This document shows positions 47,071 through 58,292 of a stretch of DNA of 64,000 nt, piece by piece. Position 1 is the stretch's first letter. The number at the start of each line of letters is the position of its first letter. Made by a program: the position numbers and the translations under genes. The notes below the pieces were generated by a model. It saw nothing but the letters and a program-made list of their open reading frames with translations. It had not been told where the DNA came from and ran no database searches. This DNA comes from Clostridium tyrobutyricum DSM 2637 = ATCC 25755 = JCM 11008 (lineage in GTDB: Bacteria > Bacillota > Clostridia > Clostridiales > Clostridiaceae), in contig NZ_APMH01000002.1 in assembly GCF_000359585.1 (NCBI RefSeq), positions 124,001-188,000 on the forward strand, given 5' to 3'.

Positions 47071-47928
47071 CTAAAATCTTCCATATACTACCCTATCCCT
47101 TCCTGCCAAATCTTTATTGCACCCTATATCCGTAAATCCATTTTCCCTAAGTATACTTTCTACTTCAGCTCTTTGATCATATCCTATTTCGAACATTAAA
47201 ATTCCGCCTTTATTTAGAAGTTCTAAACTCTGGGTAACTATTTTTTTGTAAAACTTAAGGCCATCTTTTCCTCCACAAAGCGCTTCATAGGGCTCATAAT
47301 CTTTTACATCATTCATCAATGTATCTATATCACTTTCCTTTATATAAGGAGGATTTGATACTATAATATCAAATTTTTCATCATCAACTATAAATCCCTG
47401 TAAAAGGTCACTTCTAAGTACCTGAACTCTATTTTCAAGAGAATATTTTTTAATATTCTTGCGTGTAATCTCACAGGCCAAAGGAAATTTGTCACAACAC
47501 CTTACACGTACATTATCTACCAATTTAGCTATAGATATTCCTATAATTCCACTTCCGCAACATACATCACACACATGTTCAAAATTATTTTCCTTTATCT
47601 TGTTTATTGCTTCTTCTACAAGTGTTTCAGTGTCAGGTCTTGGAATTAGAACCCCTCTTTCTACATTGAAACTCAATCCCATAAACTCGCATTCACCTAA
47701 TATATATTTTACAGGCATTCTTTTTTCTCGCAAATTTAATAACTTATAGTACTCTTCTATTTTATCTTTATCTACTTCATAGTCCCTATTTATAAGCAAG
47801 AATAATTTATCTTTATTTAAAACTTTTCCAAGTAAAAGTTGAGTATCTAATTTATAGCTATCTATATCCCTTAATTTTTCATAACCATAAGTTAGAAGTT
47901 CTCCAACTTTAGTTTTTAACATTTCCAT
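47071..47928 (-). CDS. prmC: release-factor glutamine methyltransferase
   Basis: Methylates the Gln of the GGQ loop of RF1 and RF2. Residue 1 is set at ATG 47928 (MEMLKTKVG), with GAGAAGG upstream; the longer frame would overlap the preceding gene. The SAM loop is VCDVCCGSGIIGISI (~116-130) and the substrate motif is NPPYIKESD (~187-195), as in PrmC/HemK. Directly upstream of prfA, the standard functional pairing. Confidence 0.96.
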   Translation of the reverse strand: MEMLKTKVGELLTYGYEKLRDIDSYKLDTQLLLGKVLNKDKLFLLINRDYEVDKDKIEEYYKLLNLREKRMPVKYILGECEFMGLSFNVERGVLIPRPDTETLVEEAINKIKENNFEHVCDVCCGSGIIGISIAKLVDNVRVRCCDKFPLACEITRKNIKKYSLENRVQVLRSDLLQGFIVDDEKFDIIVSNPPYIKESDIDTLMNDVKDYEPYEALCGGKDGLKFYKKIVTQSLELLNKGGILMFEIGYDQRAEVESILRENGFTDIGCNKDLAGRDRVVYGRF

Positions 47929-47962
47929 TTTCCTTCTCCATTTCAAGGTAATTATAAATTTT

Positions 47963-48880
47963 TTATTTATTATCTTCTTCCATTCCTTCTGCATACTTTA
48001 ATGCAGTTATAGCCACTTCAAGTTGTTCACAATCAGGTTCTTGAGTAGTAAGCTTTTGGAGCATTAGTCCTGGATATGCCAACACCTTTGAAACTATATT
48101 ATTACTCGTTCCCATCCATTTTATCAATTCATAGGTTATTCCAGAAACTACTGGCAATAATGCTATTCTATACAGTATTCTCTGCCATATGTTGTGCCAC
48201 CCAGTTAGTGAGAATAATATTATACTTACTATCATAACCAGAAACAAAAAATTAGTTCCGCATCTTGGATGAAGTCTTCCAAATTTTTTAGCATTTTCAG
48301 GTGTTAGATCACATTTATTTTCATAACAAAATATAGTCTTATGCTCTGCACCATGATATTGAAACAATCTTTTTATATCTGGCATTCTTCCTATAAGATA
48401 TATATATATTAAAAATATTATAACTCTTATTACACCCTCTAGTATATTTAATCCTATACTAGTATTAATGCCTGTTTTCTTAAATATATTTGCTAAAAAG
48501 GTTGGAAATATAAAAAATATCATAATAGCAACCCCTAAAGAAATACAAAGAGTAATCCCTAAAATTACATCATCACTTTTATCTTTAAAAATCTTTTTAA
48601 TCCAATTGTCAAATTTACTTGGTTCTTCATCTTCTGCAAAAAATGTTGCGGAATAGTTAAGAGTATTTATACCAACAATAAGAGATTCTATTAATGCAAT
48701 AAATCCTCTTATAACAGGTAATGCAAAAAATTTATTTCTCTTATTATATGGTATGCAATCAGTCCTATCAACTGCAATATCTCCATCTGATTTTCTAACA
48801 GCAGTGGCTATTCCACTTGTTCCACGCATCATAACTCCTTCTATAACTGCCTGTCCACCAACCGATGTTGATTTTGGCAT
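47963..48880 (-). CDS. yqhQ: YqhQ-like DUF1385 membrane protein
   Basis: A 305-residue conserved membrane protein of unknown function (DUF1385). It opens VGGQAVIEGVMMRG, the family signature, has four to five hydrophobic segments (~105-125, ~140-160, ~205-230) and the block GAEHKTIFCYE and LHPRCGTNFLFLV, which carries conserved His/Cys. The start codon shares a base with the tdk stop (TAATG), so the two are coupled. Confidence 0.9.
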   Translation of the reverse strand: MPKSTSVGGQAVIEGVMMRGTSGIATAVRKSDGDIAVDRTDCIPYNKRNKFFALPVIRGFIALIESLIVGINTLNYSATFFAEDEEPSKFDNWIKKIFKDKSDDVILGITLCISLGVAIMIFFIFPTFLANIFKKTGINTSIGLNILEGVIRVIIFLIYIYLIGRMPDIKRLFQYHGAEHKTIFCYENKCDLTPENAKKFGRLHPRCGTNFLFLVMIVSIILFSLTGWHNIWQRILYRIALLPVVSGITYELIKWMGTSNNIVSKVLAYPGLMLQKLTTQEPDCEQLEVAITALKYAEGMEEDNK

Positions 48881-49482
48881 TACATCACCTCATTTTGAAT
48901 TTTATCTCTATATTTAAAATAACATTTTCCACATAGAGATTCATATTCTACATTATCCTCCTTGTCTATAGCTACTTGTTTACCTGCAAATACGAATTTT
49001 CCATTTACTTTTCTTCCATTGAATATGGCTTTTTTACCACAATTGCATATAGTCTTCAATTCTTCTATACTATGCGCTAGAAGCAGCAGTCTCTCACTCC
49101 CTTCAAAGCCCCGCATTTGAAAATCCGTTCTAATTCCATAACATATCACAGGTATATCATCTATTACCGCTATTTTTAATAATTCATCTATATGTGTTCT
49201 TTTTAAAAACTGCACTTCGTCTACAAGTATACAATCCATACTGCCATTTTTATCTGTCCATTCTTTTACCATACATCTGATACTTTCATCTTTCCCAATT
49301 AGTATATCTACATTACGTGAAAAACCTAATCTTGACACAATTTTATCTCCACCTTTTGTATCTGTCCTAGGTTTCATTAAAACAACTTTCATTCCTCTTT
49401 CTTCATAATTATATGCAACTTGAAGCAAATTTGTGGATTTTCCACAATTCATAGCACCATATCTAAAATATAATTTACTCAT
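48880..49482 (-). CDS. tdk: thymidine kinase
   Basis: Phosphorylates thymidine to dTMP in salvage; ~200 residues. Walker A is GAMNCGKSTNLL (~11-18), the Walker B/DEVQFL motif is ILVDEVQFLKR (~86), and a structural zinc is bound by CNCGKKA (~143) and CGKCYF (~185). Start ATG 49482 has GGAAGAG six bases upstream; the TTG at 49488 is less likely. It heads the long minus-strand run through upp. Confidence 0.95.
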   Translation of the reverse strand: MSKLYFRYGAMNCGKSTNLLQVAYNYEERGMKVVLMKPRTDTKGGDKIVSRLGFSRNVDILIGKDESIRCMVKEWTDKNGSMDCILVDEVQFLKRTHIDELLKIAVIDDIPVICYGIRTDFQMRGFEGSERLLLLAHSIEELKTICNCGKKAIFNGRKVNGKFVFAGKQVAIDKEDNVEYESLCGKCYFKYRDKIQNEVM

Positions 49483-49595
49483 GTACAACTCTTCCTTTTT
49501 TAAGCTTTTATACTAGTCAAATATATTTTATCAAACATAAATACTTTATTAAAGCATTTATTTATAACTTTTACATATTGTAAATTTTTTATTTA

Positions 49596-49624
49596 TTGAC
49601 TTATATTTATAGACATGATATGAT
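49596..49624 (+). promoter_or_regulatory. promoter of rpmE
   Basis: TTGACT and TATGAT with a 17-base spacer, about 50 bases before the rpmE start. Confidence 0.65.
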
Positions 49625-49674
49625 ATTTTAGTTAATATAATAAACGTGGTTAAATTTTGAAAGAGGTGAACAAT

Positions 49675-49887
49675 ATGAAAAAAGGCATACATCCAGAATA
49701 CTATCATGATGCGGTAGTCAAGTGTGCATGTGGAAACACTTTCACAACTGGTTCAACTAAAAAAGAATTGAAAGTGGAAATATGCTCTAAATGCCATCCA
49801 TTCTACACTGGTAAGCAGAAGGCTATCGATGCAGGTGGAAGAGTTGATAAGTTCTTAAAGAAATTCAACTTAAAAAATGAACAGTAG
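49675..49887 (+). CDS. rpmE: 50S ribosomal protein L31 (zinc form)
   Basis: A 70-residue ribosomal protein from ATG 49675 ([10 protein letters not shown]), six bases after AGAGGTG. It keeps the zinc ligands (CACG and CSKC), so this is the zinc-containing C+ type that is used when zinc is sufficient; no zinc-free paralogue is in the window. It has its own promoter and is convergent with rho, with a shared terminator. Confidence 0.98.
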   Translation: MKKGIHPEYYHDAVVKCACGNTFTTGSTKKELKVEICSKCHPFYTGKQKAIDAGGRVDKFLKKFNLKNEQ

Positions 49888-49915
49888 AACATATATAATT
49901 TAAACTTAGGCTATT

Positions 49916-49952
49916 AAAACCTGTCCCAATATTTATTAGGGCAGGTTTTTTA
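49916..49952. terminator. bidirectional terminator between rpmE and rho
   Basis: AAAACCTGTCCC / AGGGCAGGTTTT stem, T-run after it on the plus strand and A-run before it, serving both convergent genes. Confidence 0.92.
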
Positions 49953-51431
49953 TTACTTACTTTTATCCAGTCGGCGTGCATTCGTATCCACTTTACTTAC
50001 AAATCCCATGAATTCCTTGTTGTCTTTAGTTTTTGTAAGTATATTTATAAGCTGTTCTGTAATACTTTGATTACTATTTTCGTCATACATAATTCTTCTT
50101 ATATTAAACGCTGCATCTTTTTCTTCTTGAGTTTCAAATAATAGGTCATCTCTTCTCGTACCTGACTTATAAACATCTATAGCAGGGAATATTCGTCTCT
50201 CTTGAAGCTTTCTATCTAAATGGACCTCCATATTTCCAGTTCCCTTGAATTCTTCAAATATCATATCATCCATTCTACTTCCTGTTTCAATCAAAGCTGT
50301 TGCCAATATAGTAAGGCTTCCACCTTCTTCTATATTTCTTGCAGCGCCAAAAAATTTTTTAGGCATTATAAGTGCTCCTGGATCCAATCCTCCTGAAAGA
50401 GTCCTTCCTGTTGGGTTGATTGTCAGATTATAAGCCCTTGAAAGTCTTGTAATACTATCTAAAAGTATTACTACATTTTGTCCCTGTTCCACCATTCTCT
50501 TTGCTCTCTCAAGTACCATATAGGCAACTTTCGTATGATGTTCAGGTTCTTCATCAAATGTAGAATATATTACTTCTCCACGAATTGATCTTTGCATATC
50601 TGTAACTTCTTCTGGCCTTTCATCTATAAGTACAACTATTAATTTTATTTCTGAATGATTTATTGATATACTTTGGGCTATTTTCTTTAGAAGTGTAGTT
50701 TTTCCCGCCTTAGGAGGTGCTACTATAATTCCTCTCTGTCCCTTTCCTATAGGTGATATTATGTCCATAAGTCTTGTTGACAAATCTGAACTTCCTGTTT
50801 CCAATCTTATTCTTTGATTAGGATATATTGGGGTGAGAGTTTCAAATGGTTTTCTACCAACTGCTCTTTCTGGATTCTCTCCATTTACTTCTTGAACATA
50901 TAGAAGGGCCTTAAATTTTTCTCCCTCTTTTGGAATTCTAACTTTTCCAACTACTTCATCACCTGTTTTTAAATTAAATCTTCTTATTTGTGATGGAGAC
51001 ACATATATATCATTAGGACCGGTTAGATAATTTTTACCTCTTAAAAATCCATAATTATTATTTTCTATAATTTCAAGTACTCCTCTTGCACTATCTGACT
51101 CATTTATCATTTCCTTGAGTTTTTCCTTTTTCTCTTCTCCACTGTCCTTGGAGTCTTCAGCTTTTCCATCATTTACATGTTTTAATCTACTCGCTGGAAG
51201 AGAGTGAGTTGATTCCTCTTTTTTCTCTTTATGATTATGTACTATTTCATTTTTAGGGCTTATTTTTTCTCTAAGTATGAGTCCATCTCTTTTTATATAA
51301 GCTGGAGACACTTTTTTTATTTGTTCAATTAACTCTGCCTTTTTATATTTATATATATTGCCTATTCCTAAGTTCTTTGCAAACTCCCTAAGTTCTGCTA
51401 ACTTCATATTATCTACATCTTTATTAACCAA
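49953..51431 (-). CDS. rho: transcription termination factor Rho
   Basis: RNA-dependent ATPase helicase that ends transcripts. The N-terminal Rho_N helix bundle ([15 protein letters not shown]...) is followed by a charged linker of ~80 residues, a cold-shock RNA-binding domain (~140-200) and the RecA-like motor: Walker [30 protein letters not shown] and the [12 protein letters not shown] and Q/R-loop blocks. Start: TTG 51431 lies seven bases after GAGAGGTG; the ATG at 51407 has no Shine-Dalgarno. Single gene. Confidence 0.95.
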   Translation of the reverse strand: MVNKDVDNMKLAELREFAKNLGIGNIYKYKKAELIEQIKKVSPAYIKRDGLILREKISPKNEIVHNHKEKKEESTHSLPASRLKHVNDGKAEDSKDSGEEKKEKLKEMINESDSARGVLEIIENNNYGFLRGKNYLTGPNDIYVSPSQIRRFNLKTGDEVVGKVRIPKEGEKFKALLYVQEVNGENPERAVGRKPFETLTPIYPNQRIRLETGSSDLSTRLMDIISPIGKGQRGIIVAPPKAGKTTLLKKIAQSISINHSEIKLIVVLIDERPEEVTDMQRSIRGEVIYSTFDEEPEHHTKVAYMVLERAKRMVEQGQNVVILLDSITRLSRAYNLTINPTGRTLSGGLDPGALIMPKKFFGAARNIEEGGSLTILATALIETGSRMDDMIFEEFKGTGNMEVHLDRKLQERRIFPAIDVYKSGTRRDDLLFETQEEKDAAFNIRRIMYDENSNQSITEQLINILTKTKDNKEFMGFVSKVDTNARRLDKSK

Positions 51432-51664
51432 AAAGTAACACCTCTCATTATTTAACTTTGTACATAATGCTTGGGGAAAATCAAAAGAGATATAAAACAA
51501 GTAAAGAAAATTTCATATGGGTGGGTAATAATTATATTTTATATTATAACCTTTTACAATATTTTAATCCACATAGTTATAAATATTAACCTATTTTTAT
51601 AATATTATTATTAATTGCAATAATCAATACTATTTAAATAAAAGCTATTGGAAATATTCAAAAT

Positions 51665-51704
51665 AGTAGTACATTAACTAGTCAATCTAGCCAAATGTAC
51701 TACT
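51665..51704 (-). terminator. probable terminator of pyrG
   Basis: AGTAGTACATT / ATGTACTACT arms with an inner CTAG / CTAG pair, followed by ATTTT on the minus strand; ~20 bases past the pyrG stop. Confidence 0.6.
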
Positions 51705-51723
51705 GAAATAACTGCATTTATGT

Positions 51724-53397
<1,674 letters not shown>

Positions 53398-53542
53398 TTA
53401 TTGACAGAATATTTTTTTAGTATTATAATAAAAATTACTCAAATAATATAATGTTAATTAACTACTTTTTTTAACATACCTAATATAATAGCATATTAAT
53501 CTAATATATGCTAGAGTTTTTTGTTTTTTAATTTGTGTTTAT

Positions 53543-53571
53543 ACCTCAGTGGATTTTAAATTCACTGAGGT
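53543..53571. terminator. hairpin after the small hypothetical gene
   Basis: ACCTCAGTG / CACTGAGGT stem with an 11-base AT loop, ~15 bases past the stop of the small gene. The T-run is weak. Confidence 0.5.
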
Positions 53572-53587
53572 TATATTTTATTATAAA

Positions 53588-53893
53588 TTATTTTGCTCTA
53601 TCTAGTAAATCTTCAGCTTCAAAATACATATTTCTTATTTTTCTATTAAGCAATAACTTTTTTTGTGCCTGATTTATATTATTCTCTAATTTAATTTTGT
53701 TTATAGAAGGAATATCTTTTTTCAGCATATCTAAATCAAAACATCCATATTTTTTTATTAGTAGAAAAAATAAATGTTTACAATCATTATCCTTTAGCAC
53801 ATTAAACAACTGTTCTTTGCTTAAGCCTTTATACTCACATAATATATCAATTATAGCTGAATATGTTTGGGTTTTATCATTAAAATACCTCAT
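53588..53893 (-). CDS. small hypothetical protein
   Basis: A ~101-residue predicted cytoplasmic, helical, basic protein that I do not recognise; start ATG 53893 (MRYFNDKTQTYS) has GTGAGG nine bases upstream. In Bacillus this place next to pyrG holds rpoE (RNA polymerase delta), but I see no HARE-HTH-like sequence beyond a helical N-terminal half (SAIIDILCEYKGLSKEQLFN) and no acidic tail, so identity is not claimed. It has its own hairpin at the 3' end. Confidence 0.55.
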   Translation of the reverse strand: MRYFNDKTQTYSAIIDILCEYKGLSKEQLFNVLKDNDCKHLFFLLIKKYGCFDLDMLKKDIPSINKIKLENNINQAQKKLLLNRKIRNMYFEAEDLLDRAK

Positions 53894-54016
53894 AATAATT
53901 TTCCTCACTAAATTTAACTATTTCAACTTTCTTGTTTATTATCACAAAACTAGTTGATTTATCTTTATATTGTCCATCTAAAATAATTTTAAACATAAAT
54001 AAACATAAAAGATATT

Positions 54017-54436
54017 TTAATTATCATGAGCCTTTATATTAATTTTTAACTTTGTATTCTGATAACTCTGACCGGATATACTTAAATTATAGTCTATAAG
54101 TATATTCCCTCCACCTTCATTTACATCAATTTCAAGTTTATTAGTTTGTATTCTCAATTCCATAGCACCATACGGTGTGTCATATACAGTTAAATTATTC
54201 TTGTTTTTGCCAAAATCCATATTGGCATTTGTAGTTCCTATTCTCATAAGTGAAAAACTATCATCGTTCATCTTAAAAGTAGTCTCAGTACCTTCCATTC
54301 CAGATATTTCTGTTTCGTTGTACTTAGCATAATAAAAATTATCTTTCTTATAAAAATCTCCCGGAGTTACAACTTCTATAATATCTTCTTCACCTTCTCT
54401 GGTACTTGATACTGATATAACTGCATTTTTCTTCAT
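54017..54436 (-). CDS. ywiB: YwiB-like DUF1934 beta-barrel protein
   Basis: A ~139-residue protein of the DUF1934/YwiB family, a calycin-like beta barrel of unknown role. Start ATG 54436 (MKKNAVISVSS) follows GGGAGGA. The body is almost entirely short beta strands (FYYAKYNETEIS, FSLMRIG, GAMELRIQTNKLEIDV, GNILIDYNLSI). Neighbours are ypeB and the small hypothetical gene. Confidence 0.8.
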   Translation of the reverse strand: MKKNAVISVSSTREGEEDIIEVVTPGDFYKKDNFYYAKYNETEISGMEGTETTFKMNDDSFSLMRIGTTNANMDFGKNKNNLTVYDTPYGAMELRIQTNKLEIDVNEGGGNILIDYNLSISGQSYQNTKLKINIKAHDN

Positions 54437-54508
54437 GTATATTCCTCCCATGAATCATATTGTCATAAATATAGATTCATTATATCAAAACAACCAAGTT
54501 ATTGAAAG

Positions 54509-55918
54509 TTACATTGTCAATTGTCCATTAGGAGTGTTTATTATTTGAAGAATTCTTTCTTCATATCCTGTATCCGCATTTATATATACTTTAAAACTGT
54601 CTCCGTTACATACTCCAGAAAATTCATAACATAGAACCTCTTTATTCTCTTCTGTAGGAATAATAGTCAACCTCTGGCCTGTTATATCTAGTCTTTTCCC
54701 AACTCTTTGTTTAGCTCTATTTAAACTTACTTTAGGAGAACTTATTTTCCTTTTTTCATCATGTGATACTAAGTATTTTACTGATTCAGCCCCAACTACT
54801 TCTCCATTATCCAATGCTACTTTTAATTTTATTTGATCTGGGTATATTATTACATTGCCCTGTTTATATACATAGCTTATAACTGCTTCATTTCCATATC
54901 TCAATGTATATGTAGGCAGCATATTTTTATATCCTAAACCATTTAAATATTTTGTTCCTATATCTATAGCCTTTTTCATACTTATTGAAGAATTGTTTAT
55001 AACCCTGTCATTTATAAGATATACTACTTTACCACCATTTTTGCTTATCTCACACGATATGTTTTGATTTCTATTATTATTTTTTACAGTTGATGTAAAC
55101 CTATATATTTTTATGTTTGAATTTTCTGTCAGGCTTTCAGTTTTTAAATCTTTAAACTTCTTATCATCTATAACTTTTCTTGCAATCTTTTCAGCTTGAT
55201 TTTTGGAAACCTCTTTTTGTGAAGTTATTCTAGGTTTTATAGAAACAGTATTATCTGAAAAAGGGCCATCATATATCAAAGCAGGATACTGAGTTATCTG
55301 CTTTTGTATATTTTGAAATTGAGATACCGCAGAGTTGCCATCATTTTTAGCCAATACTCCCGTAACTTTCTTTCTTATTTCTCCCCATCTTACTTGACCT
55401 TGATTTATATTATTTGAAATATTGCTTAACTGCATTTCTAAATCGGTTGATTGTTTCTTTAACCTATCTATATCAGCATAATCCTTATTGCCAAGGCTTC
55501 CTCCCTTGCTGGATATATTCCCCAATGTATAGCAAAAATCGCCCACTTGATTTAGAAATTTACTTGTATTTGATATGGCAGGCTGAGAAACAGGGAGGGA
55601 ATGGAGTTTATCACTAGCTATGGCTGAATGTCGAAATATTTCTTCAAACACGACTATTCCTTGTTCTCTGGAACCTATAACCTCTGCCTTCGCCAGGTTA
55701 ACCCTTATATTTCTAACTGAGTCTATAAGCTCATACATATTTTTCCCATACTCACCTTGAAGATAATTTCTGTAATCATTTCTTTCCAAAGTCATAAGAA
55801 TAGCAAAAGTACTTGAAAAGACTACAATTAATGTAACTATGGCAGTATATATTATCCTTTTTTTAGATGTTTTCATTAAACTTATGTCACGCAATTTGTG
55901 TGTGCTATGACTGCGCAA
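54509..55918 (-). CDS. ypeB: germination protein YpeB
   Basis: A 469-residue spore protein that stabilises the cortex-lytic enzyme SleB in dormant spores. It starts at TTG, six bases after AAGGAGG, then has one N-terminal membrane helix (~23-45), an extracellular helical region (VRNIRVNLAKAEVIGSREQG, QVGDFCYTLGN) and three PepSY-like repeats (~235-460). The usual partner gene sleB is not adjacent here. It is divergent from the glycosyltransferase gene at 56190. Confidence 0.93.
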   Translation of the reverse strand: MRSHSTHKLRDISLMKTSKKRIIYTAIVTLIVVFSSTFAILMTLERNDYRNYLQGEYGKNMYELIDSVRNIRVNLAKAEVIGSREQGIVVFEEIFRHSAIASDKLHSLPVSQPAISNTSKFLNQVGDFCYTLGNISSKGGSLGNKDYADIDRLKKQSTDLEMQLSNISNNINQGQVRWGEIRKKVTGVLAKNDGNSAVSQFQNIQKQITQYPALIYDGPFSDNTVSIKPRITSQKEVSKNQAEKIARKVIDDKKFKDLKTESLTENSNIKIYRFTSTVKNNNRNQNISCEISKNGGKVVYLINDRVINNSSISMKKAIDIGTKYLNGLGYKNMLPTYTLRYGNEAVISYVYKQGNVIIYPDQIKLKVALDNGEVVGAESVKYLVSHDEKRKISSPKVSLNRAKQRVGKRLDITGQRLTIIPTEENKEVLCYEFSGVCNGDSFKVYINADTGYEERILQIINTPNGQLTM

Positions 55919-56189
55919 CTCTTCCCTCCTTATTTACAATTTTAATTTTATAGATATTATCTGTATTATTTTAAATAATATACATGAACTGCCATATATA
56001 AATCACATATATAAATTACTTTTCTGCTATAATATAATATAGTATTATATATTAATTTTTTCTTAATTGTTTATAAAATCAGTTTATTATTGTTTTTATA
56101 TTTTATATAATATTAGTAATATTAGGAAATAAGTGAATTTAGAATTCTATTGATAATAGCCATATATACTTAATCAGAAGGTGATTAAA

Positions 56190-57440
56190 ATGAAAGTCCT
56201 AATTTTCTCGGTATCCGCTGGAGGTGGCCATGTCCGCGCAGCTGATGCCCTAAAAGATTATATTGAACTAAAAGATTCAGATTCAGAAATAAGGATAATA
56301 GACACATTAAAATATATAAATCCATTAATAGATAAAGTAGTTATTGGAAGCTATTTAAACACATTAAAAGTTACTCCCTTTTTATATGGGAAATTATATT
56401 CTTATTCAGAAAAAAATGATCCCATTGCCATAACTTTAGCTTCAAAGATAATGGAAGTTTTAACTTCTAAACTAATTCCATTAATAGAGGATTTTAAAGC
56501 TGATATACTTGTATCGACTCATTCTTTTACTACAGAAATGCTATCCATATTAAAATTCAAATACAAACTTAATATACCCTGTATGTCTATAATAACGGAT
56601 TTCTATCCTCATAGTACATGGCTTCATCCTTATATAGACGCCTATGTAGTATCAAATGATGATATGATTGAAAAAATGGTATCGGAAGGAATTAAAAGGG
56701 ATTCTATATACAACCTTGGTATACCAGTTAATCCAAATTTTAGAAAAGAGTACTCCAGGCAAGAAACATTAAAAGAACTGAATTTCTCAAGTTTCAAATT
56801 TACAATACTTATTATGGGTGGAAGTCTTGGAATGGGTAAAATCACTAATATATATGAACAATTGAGTAAAATACCCGAAAATATTCAAATAATTATAATA
56901 ACGGGCAAAAACAAAAAACTTTATACAGAGCTCTCAAAATTAAAGAAATCTTCTTTAAAAGACACCTGTATAATAGGCTTTACCAATTATGTCAACAAAT
57001 ATATGCAGTGCAGTGACCTTTTACTAACCAAACCAGGTGGGCTTACAATTACAGAAGCCTTGATATCTCACGTTCCCTTAGGTATATTTTCACCAATACC
57101 TGGACAAGAAGAAAAAAATGCACAATTTCTTTTCAAACACGAACTTGCTGTTAATTTAACCAATATATCAAAATGTGGAGAAAACATAGTAAAACTTTTA
57201 AAATGTAAAAACAGGCTTAAGAAAATACAACATAACTGTATTAATTTTTCAAAATCATATTCAGGCAATCACATAGTTGATTTAATAGATTCACTTATAA
57301 ATAACAACAAACTTAAACTTGAACCAGTTTCTAACATGATAGAAAACAAACCCTATGAAAAGGACGATATAAAAACTATACTCAAATCAGCTGGTGAACA
57401 TCTGTTAAAGACAGCTAATAAATTATTTGAAGACAATTAG
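56190..57440 (+). CDS. processive diacylglycerol glycosyltransferase (MGDG synthase family)
   Basis: A 416-residue GT28-family enzyme that builds membrane glycolipids or lipoteichoic-acid anchors. The N-terminal domain holds VSAGGGHVRAADAL (~7-20), DFYPHSTW (~140) and YVVSNDDM; the C-terminal nucleotide-sugar site is GGSLGMGKI (~210) and LTKPGGLTITEAL. The ATG has AGAAGGTG upstream. Related to Bacillus UgtP. It is the only plus-strand gene of this end of the window, convergent with spoIIR and divergent from ypeB. Confidence 0.9.
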   Translation: MKVLIFSVSAGGGHVRAADALKDYIELKDSDSEIRIIDTLKYINPLIDKVVIGSYLNTLKVTPFLYGKLYSYSEKNDPIAITLASKIMEVLTSKLIPLIEDFKADILVSTHSFTTEMLSILKFKYKLNIPCMSIITDFYPHSTWLHPYIDAYVVSNDDMIEKMVSEGIKRDSIYNLGIPVNPNFRKEYSRQETLKELNFSSFKFTILIMGGSLGMGKITNIYEQLSKIPENIQIIIITGKNKKLYTELSKLKKSSLKDTCIIGFTNYVNKYMQCSDLLLTKPGGLTITEALISHVPLGIFSPIPGQEEKNAQFLFKHELAVNLTNISKCGENIVKLLKCKNRLKKIQHNCINFSKSYSGNHIVDLIDSLINNNKLKLEPVSNMIENKPYEKDDIKTILKSAGEHLLKTANKLFEDN

Positions 57441-57494
57441 CTTTTTAGAAACTTGGGGCATTAACCCTGAGTTATTAAAAAGTTATTAGAAAAT

Positions 57495-58208
57495 TTAAAA
57501 TCCTAATCCTTTTACAATGTCTAATATCTTAAATCTAACCTCTATGTTATTATCTTTAACATTATTATCATTATTTTTTTTATTATTATTTAAATTTTCA
57601 ATACCATTATCCACTGAATTATATTCTTTTTGATTCAATACAGTTTTCATTTCCTTTTCTGTCTTTTTATACGATGCCTGACCTCTGGATATATCTACAA
57701 AACATAGAGGAGGAAACATTACACACCACCAATTTCTTCCTTTACCTTGTCCAATTATTATTCTGTAAGCTTCATACTTTCCCTGAGGCAAGGTTATATT
57801 TCCATATGTTTTTATAGGAAAATTAAACTGTGAAAGTGTACTCGTAACTCCATAGCTATATCCCCGTTCTCTTATAACTTTTCTAGCTATGCTCAAAATA
57901 TTATTATTATTTTCTTTTAAAATTTGTCTTGATTCAGCTATACTTTTAGAATTTGATAATTTAGGTGAAATATATTTTAATACTTCATCCCTTACTTTTA
58001 GTTTTAGGGCTTGATCACTTTGTGTATCACTATTAGCTATAACATGAAATCTTATAATTTTTGATGCTATACTCTGCTGAACATTATTTGATTGACTATT
58101 TGAACCATATTTGAATAAATTGTCGTTATAATCACTAGATTGGACAGTAAAATTCAAAGTAAATATAACCAAAATACATAATATCATTAATCCAAAAAAT
58201 TTTTTCAT
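57495..58208 (-). CDS. spoIIR: stage II sporulation protein R
   Basis: Secreted forespore signal that triggers SpoIIGA to process pro-sigma-E; 237 residues, signal peptide ~1-25. Conserved blocks: IIRFHVIANSDTQSDQALKLKVRD (~51-74), YPFG-like strand and GKGRNWWCVMFPPLCFVD (~155-172), and the C-terminal domain. An N-rich low-complexity tail (NNNKKNNDNN, ~207) is unusual but harmless. It follows the gerK genes. Confidence 0.95.
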   Translation of the reverse strand: MKKFFGLMILCILVIFTLNFTVQSSDYNDNLFKYGSNSQSNNVQQSIASKIIRFHVIANSDTQSDQALKLKVRDEVLKYISPKLSNSKSIAESRQILKENNNNILSIARKVIRERGYSYGVTSTLSQFNFPIKTYGNITLPQGKYEAYRIIIGQGKGRNWWCVMFPPLCFVDISRGQASYKKTEKEMKTVLNQKEYNSVDNGIENLNNNKKNNDNNVKDNNIEVRFKILDIVKGLGF

Positions 58209-58292
58209 AACTTTCTACTTCCCTTCAGATTTAATTTTCATTTATACTAGAAAGTATTGACAGATATTTTGGTTATATTCACTTAAGTTAAA

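Noticed and set aside
53588-53893. Small gene next to pyrG as rpoE (delta subunit)
   Set aside because: Position suggests it, but there is no acidic C-terminal tail or clear HARE-HTH sequence; left as hypothetical.
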